This document shows, in pieces, positions 4,969-5,925 of a DNA stretch of 5,925 nt (position 1 is its first letter; each line of letters opens with the position of its first letter). The position numbers and the translations under genes are program-made. The notes under the pieces are model-generated. The model made no database searches. It was not told the origin of the DNA and saw nothing but the letters and a program-made list of their open reading frames with translations. This DNA is from Candidatus Peregrinibacteria bacterium RIFOXYB2_FULL_32_7 (GTDB lineage Bacteria; Patescibacteriota; Gracilibacteria; UBA1369; GWF2-33-10), in assembly GCA_001787465.1 (NCBI GenBank), contig MFXJ01000001.1, forward strand, positions 2,699 through 8,623. Reading direction: 5' to 3'.

Positions 4969-5925
4969 ATGATTTTGCTGAAAAAATTGAAAATTTGTGT
5001 TTTGTGTGGAGGACCTTCTTTGGAACGAGGTGTTTCTTTGAATTCTGCGCGGTCGGTTTGCGATCATTTACAAAGTGATGATACTTCCGTTTTTCCAGTT
5101 TATTTCGATCATTTCAAAAATGCTTATGAAATTTCTCAAGCTCAGCTTTATTCGAATACACCGTCTGATTTTGACTTCAAATTACATCAAACTGCTAGAC
5201 CATTAAGTAAGACTGCTCTTAAAGATTTTTTAAAATCAGTTGATATTGTTTTCCCAGCTATGCATGGATCTTTTGGCGAAGATGGAGGGATTCAGAAAAT
5301 TTTAGAACAATATAAAGTAAATTATATCGGTTCAGACGCTAAAGCTTGCAAGAAATGTTTTGATAAATATAATGCTAATGAGTTTATAAAAAGACAAGGA
5401 TTTTTTACAATTCCATCAATAGCTTTAAAGTCTCATTTAAAAAATCACAAACAGGAGCTGAATAAATTTTTTATTCAGAATAATCTAAAGCGAGCAGTAG
5501 TTAAGCCGGCGACAGGAGGATCTAGTATCGCAGTTTTTTCGGTGAATAATGTTTCAGAAGCTTTAGAAAAAACTAGATATATTTTTAGTAAAAAAATTGA
5601 TACTAAGGTCGTAATTGAACCTTTTTGCGAAGGAATTGAATTTACAGTAATTGTTTTACAGAATAGATTTGGTTTACCGGTGGCGATTTTACCGACTGAA
5701 ATAGAAATAGATTACCGAGAAAATCAAATTTTTGATTATAGAAAGAAATATTTAGCTAGTAATCAAGTGAAATATCATTGTCCGCCTCGTTTTGAGGATG
5801 AAGTTGTTGAAAAAATTCAAATTCAAGCTGAACAGATTTTTCAACTTTTTGGCATGCGTAATTTTGCTCGGTTTGATGGTTGGATATTAAAGGATGGTAA
5901 TATTTGGTTTTCTGATTTTAATCCA
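4969..5925 (+). CDS. ddl: D-alanine--D-alanine ligase-like ATP-grasp enzyme (3' end cut off)
   Basis: The first 319 residues of a ligase that joins two D-alanines using ATP for the peptidoglycan stem peptide; cytoplasmic. Seen in order: GGPSLERGVSLNSARSV (14-30, Glu19 matching the N-terminal D-Ala-binding Glu), PAMHGSFGEDGGIQ (96-109), YIGSDAKACKKCFDK (119-133, retaining the DK of the usual SALAMDK), VVKPATGGSSIAV (177-189, ATP-grasp loop), VVIEPFCEGIEFTV (214-227), FDYRKKY (255-261), CPP (271-273) and RFDGWI (301-306) to FSDFNP (314-319). In E. coli DdlB the last motif carries the Mg ligand Glu in LLEAN; here the equivalent is Asp316, with Asn318 kept. Some tens of residues should remain beyond the window. 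The ATG directly follows an in-frame TAG (4966-4968), so it is the most upstream possible start; no Shine-Dalgarno motif. The enzyme diverges from the well-studied Ddl proteins, so a related ATP-grasp ligase of different specificity is possible. It shares the peptidoglycan pathway with glmS. Confidence 0.85.
   Translation, partial: MILLKKLKICVLCGGPSLERGVSLNSARSVCDHLQSDDTSVFPVYFDHFKNAYEISQAQLYSNTPSDFDFKLHQTARPLSKTALKDFLKSVDIVFPAMHGSFGEDGGIQKILEQYKVNYIGSDAKACKKCFDKYNANEFIKRQGFFTIPSIALKSHLKNHKQELNKFFIQNNLKRAVVKPATGGSSIAVFSVNNVSEALEKTRYIFSKKIDTKVVIEPFCEGIEFTVIVLQNRFGLPVAILPTEIEIDYRENQIFDYRKKYLASNQVKYHCPPRFEDEVVEKIQIQAEQIFQLFGMRNFARFDGWILKDGNIWFSDFNP

Noticed and set aside
4795..5067. Minus-strand open frame of 90 codons across the glmS/ddl spacer
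   Set aside because: It overlaps the palindrome, the promoter and the start of ddl on the other strand; the product is Arg/Phe-rich with no recognisable motif.

Overview
The window is AT-rich bacterial DNA with five complete or nearly complete genes and one gene tail, all on the + strand. Every gene whose end is visible stops with TAA, and the standard bacterial code fits throughout: nothing suggests TGA is read as an amino acid. AT richness, starts without Shine-Dalgarno motifs, a bL31 with a long Lys/Glu tail, and intergenic spacers made of short 7-bp tandem arrays together suggest a Patescibacteria/CPR-type genome. That placement is an inference from style, not from a marker-gene comparison.

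Layout: (1) 1-131, the end of gyrA (DNA gyrase subunit A). (2) 132-227, a spacer with a doubled TTCGTGG and a four-unit A/T heptamer array. (3) 228-1451, a membrane-anchored surface protein with the order signal peptide, CARDB-like domain, calcium-binding thrombospondin type 3 repeats, PKD domain, one membrane helix and a basic tail. A G8 run lies exactly at the start of its anchor. (4) 1452-1539, a spacer with a possible weak terminator and A-tracts. (5) 1540-1950, rpmE (zinc-type bL31). (6) 1976-2956, aroC (chorismate synthase, short form). (7) 2976-4781, glmS (glucosamine-6-phosphate synthase). (8) 4782-4968, a spacer with A/T heptamers, a perfect 20-bp palindrome and the best promoter of the window. 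(9) 4969 to the window edge, a ddl-like D-alanine--D-alanine ligase, cut off at its 3' end.

rpmE, aroC and glmS are separated by only 25 and 19 bp and could be co-transcribed. The aroC/glmS junction, however, also contains three TATAAT hexamers and could start transcripts of its own. glmS (the amino-sugar entry to UDP-GlcNAc) and ddl (the D-Ala-D-Ala dipeptide) both feed peptidoglycan synthesis. aroC makes the branch-point compound of aromatic biosynthesis, and no other shikimate gene is visible.

The gene content is mostly housekeeping and I see no new multi-gene system. The most interesting signal is a dispersed 7-bp-period repeat with an AATT core. It appears in three spacers, runs across the aroC stop codon, and has a counterpart inside the glmS reading frame, where it matches an apparent insertion of about eight residues. 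Next in interest are the G8 tract, which could switch the surface protein between anchored and released forms, and the two missing loops of the chorismate synthase.
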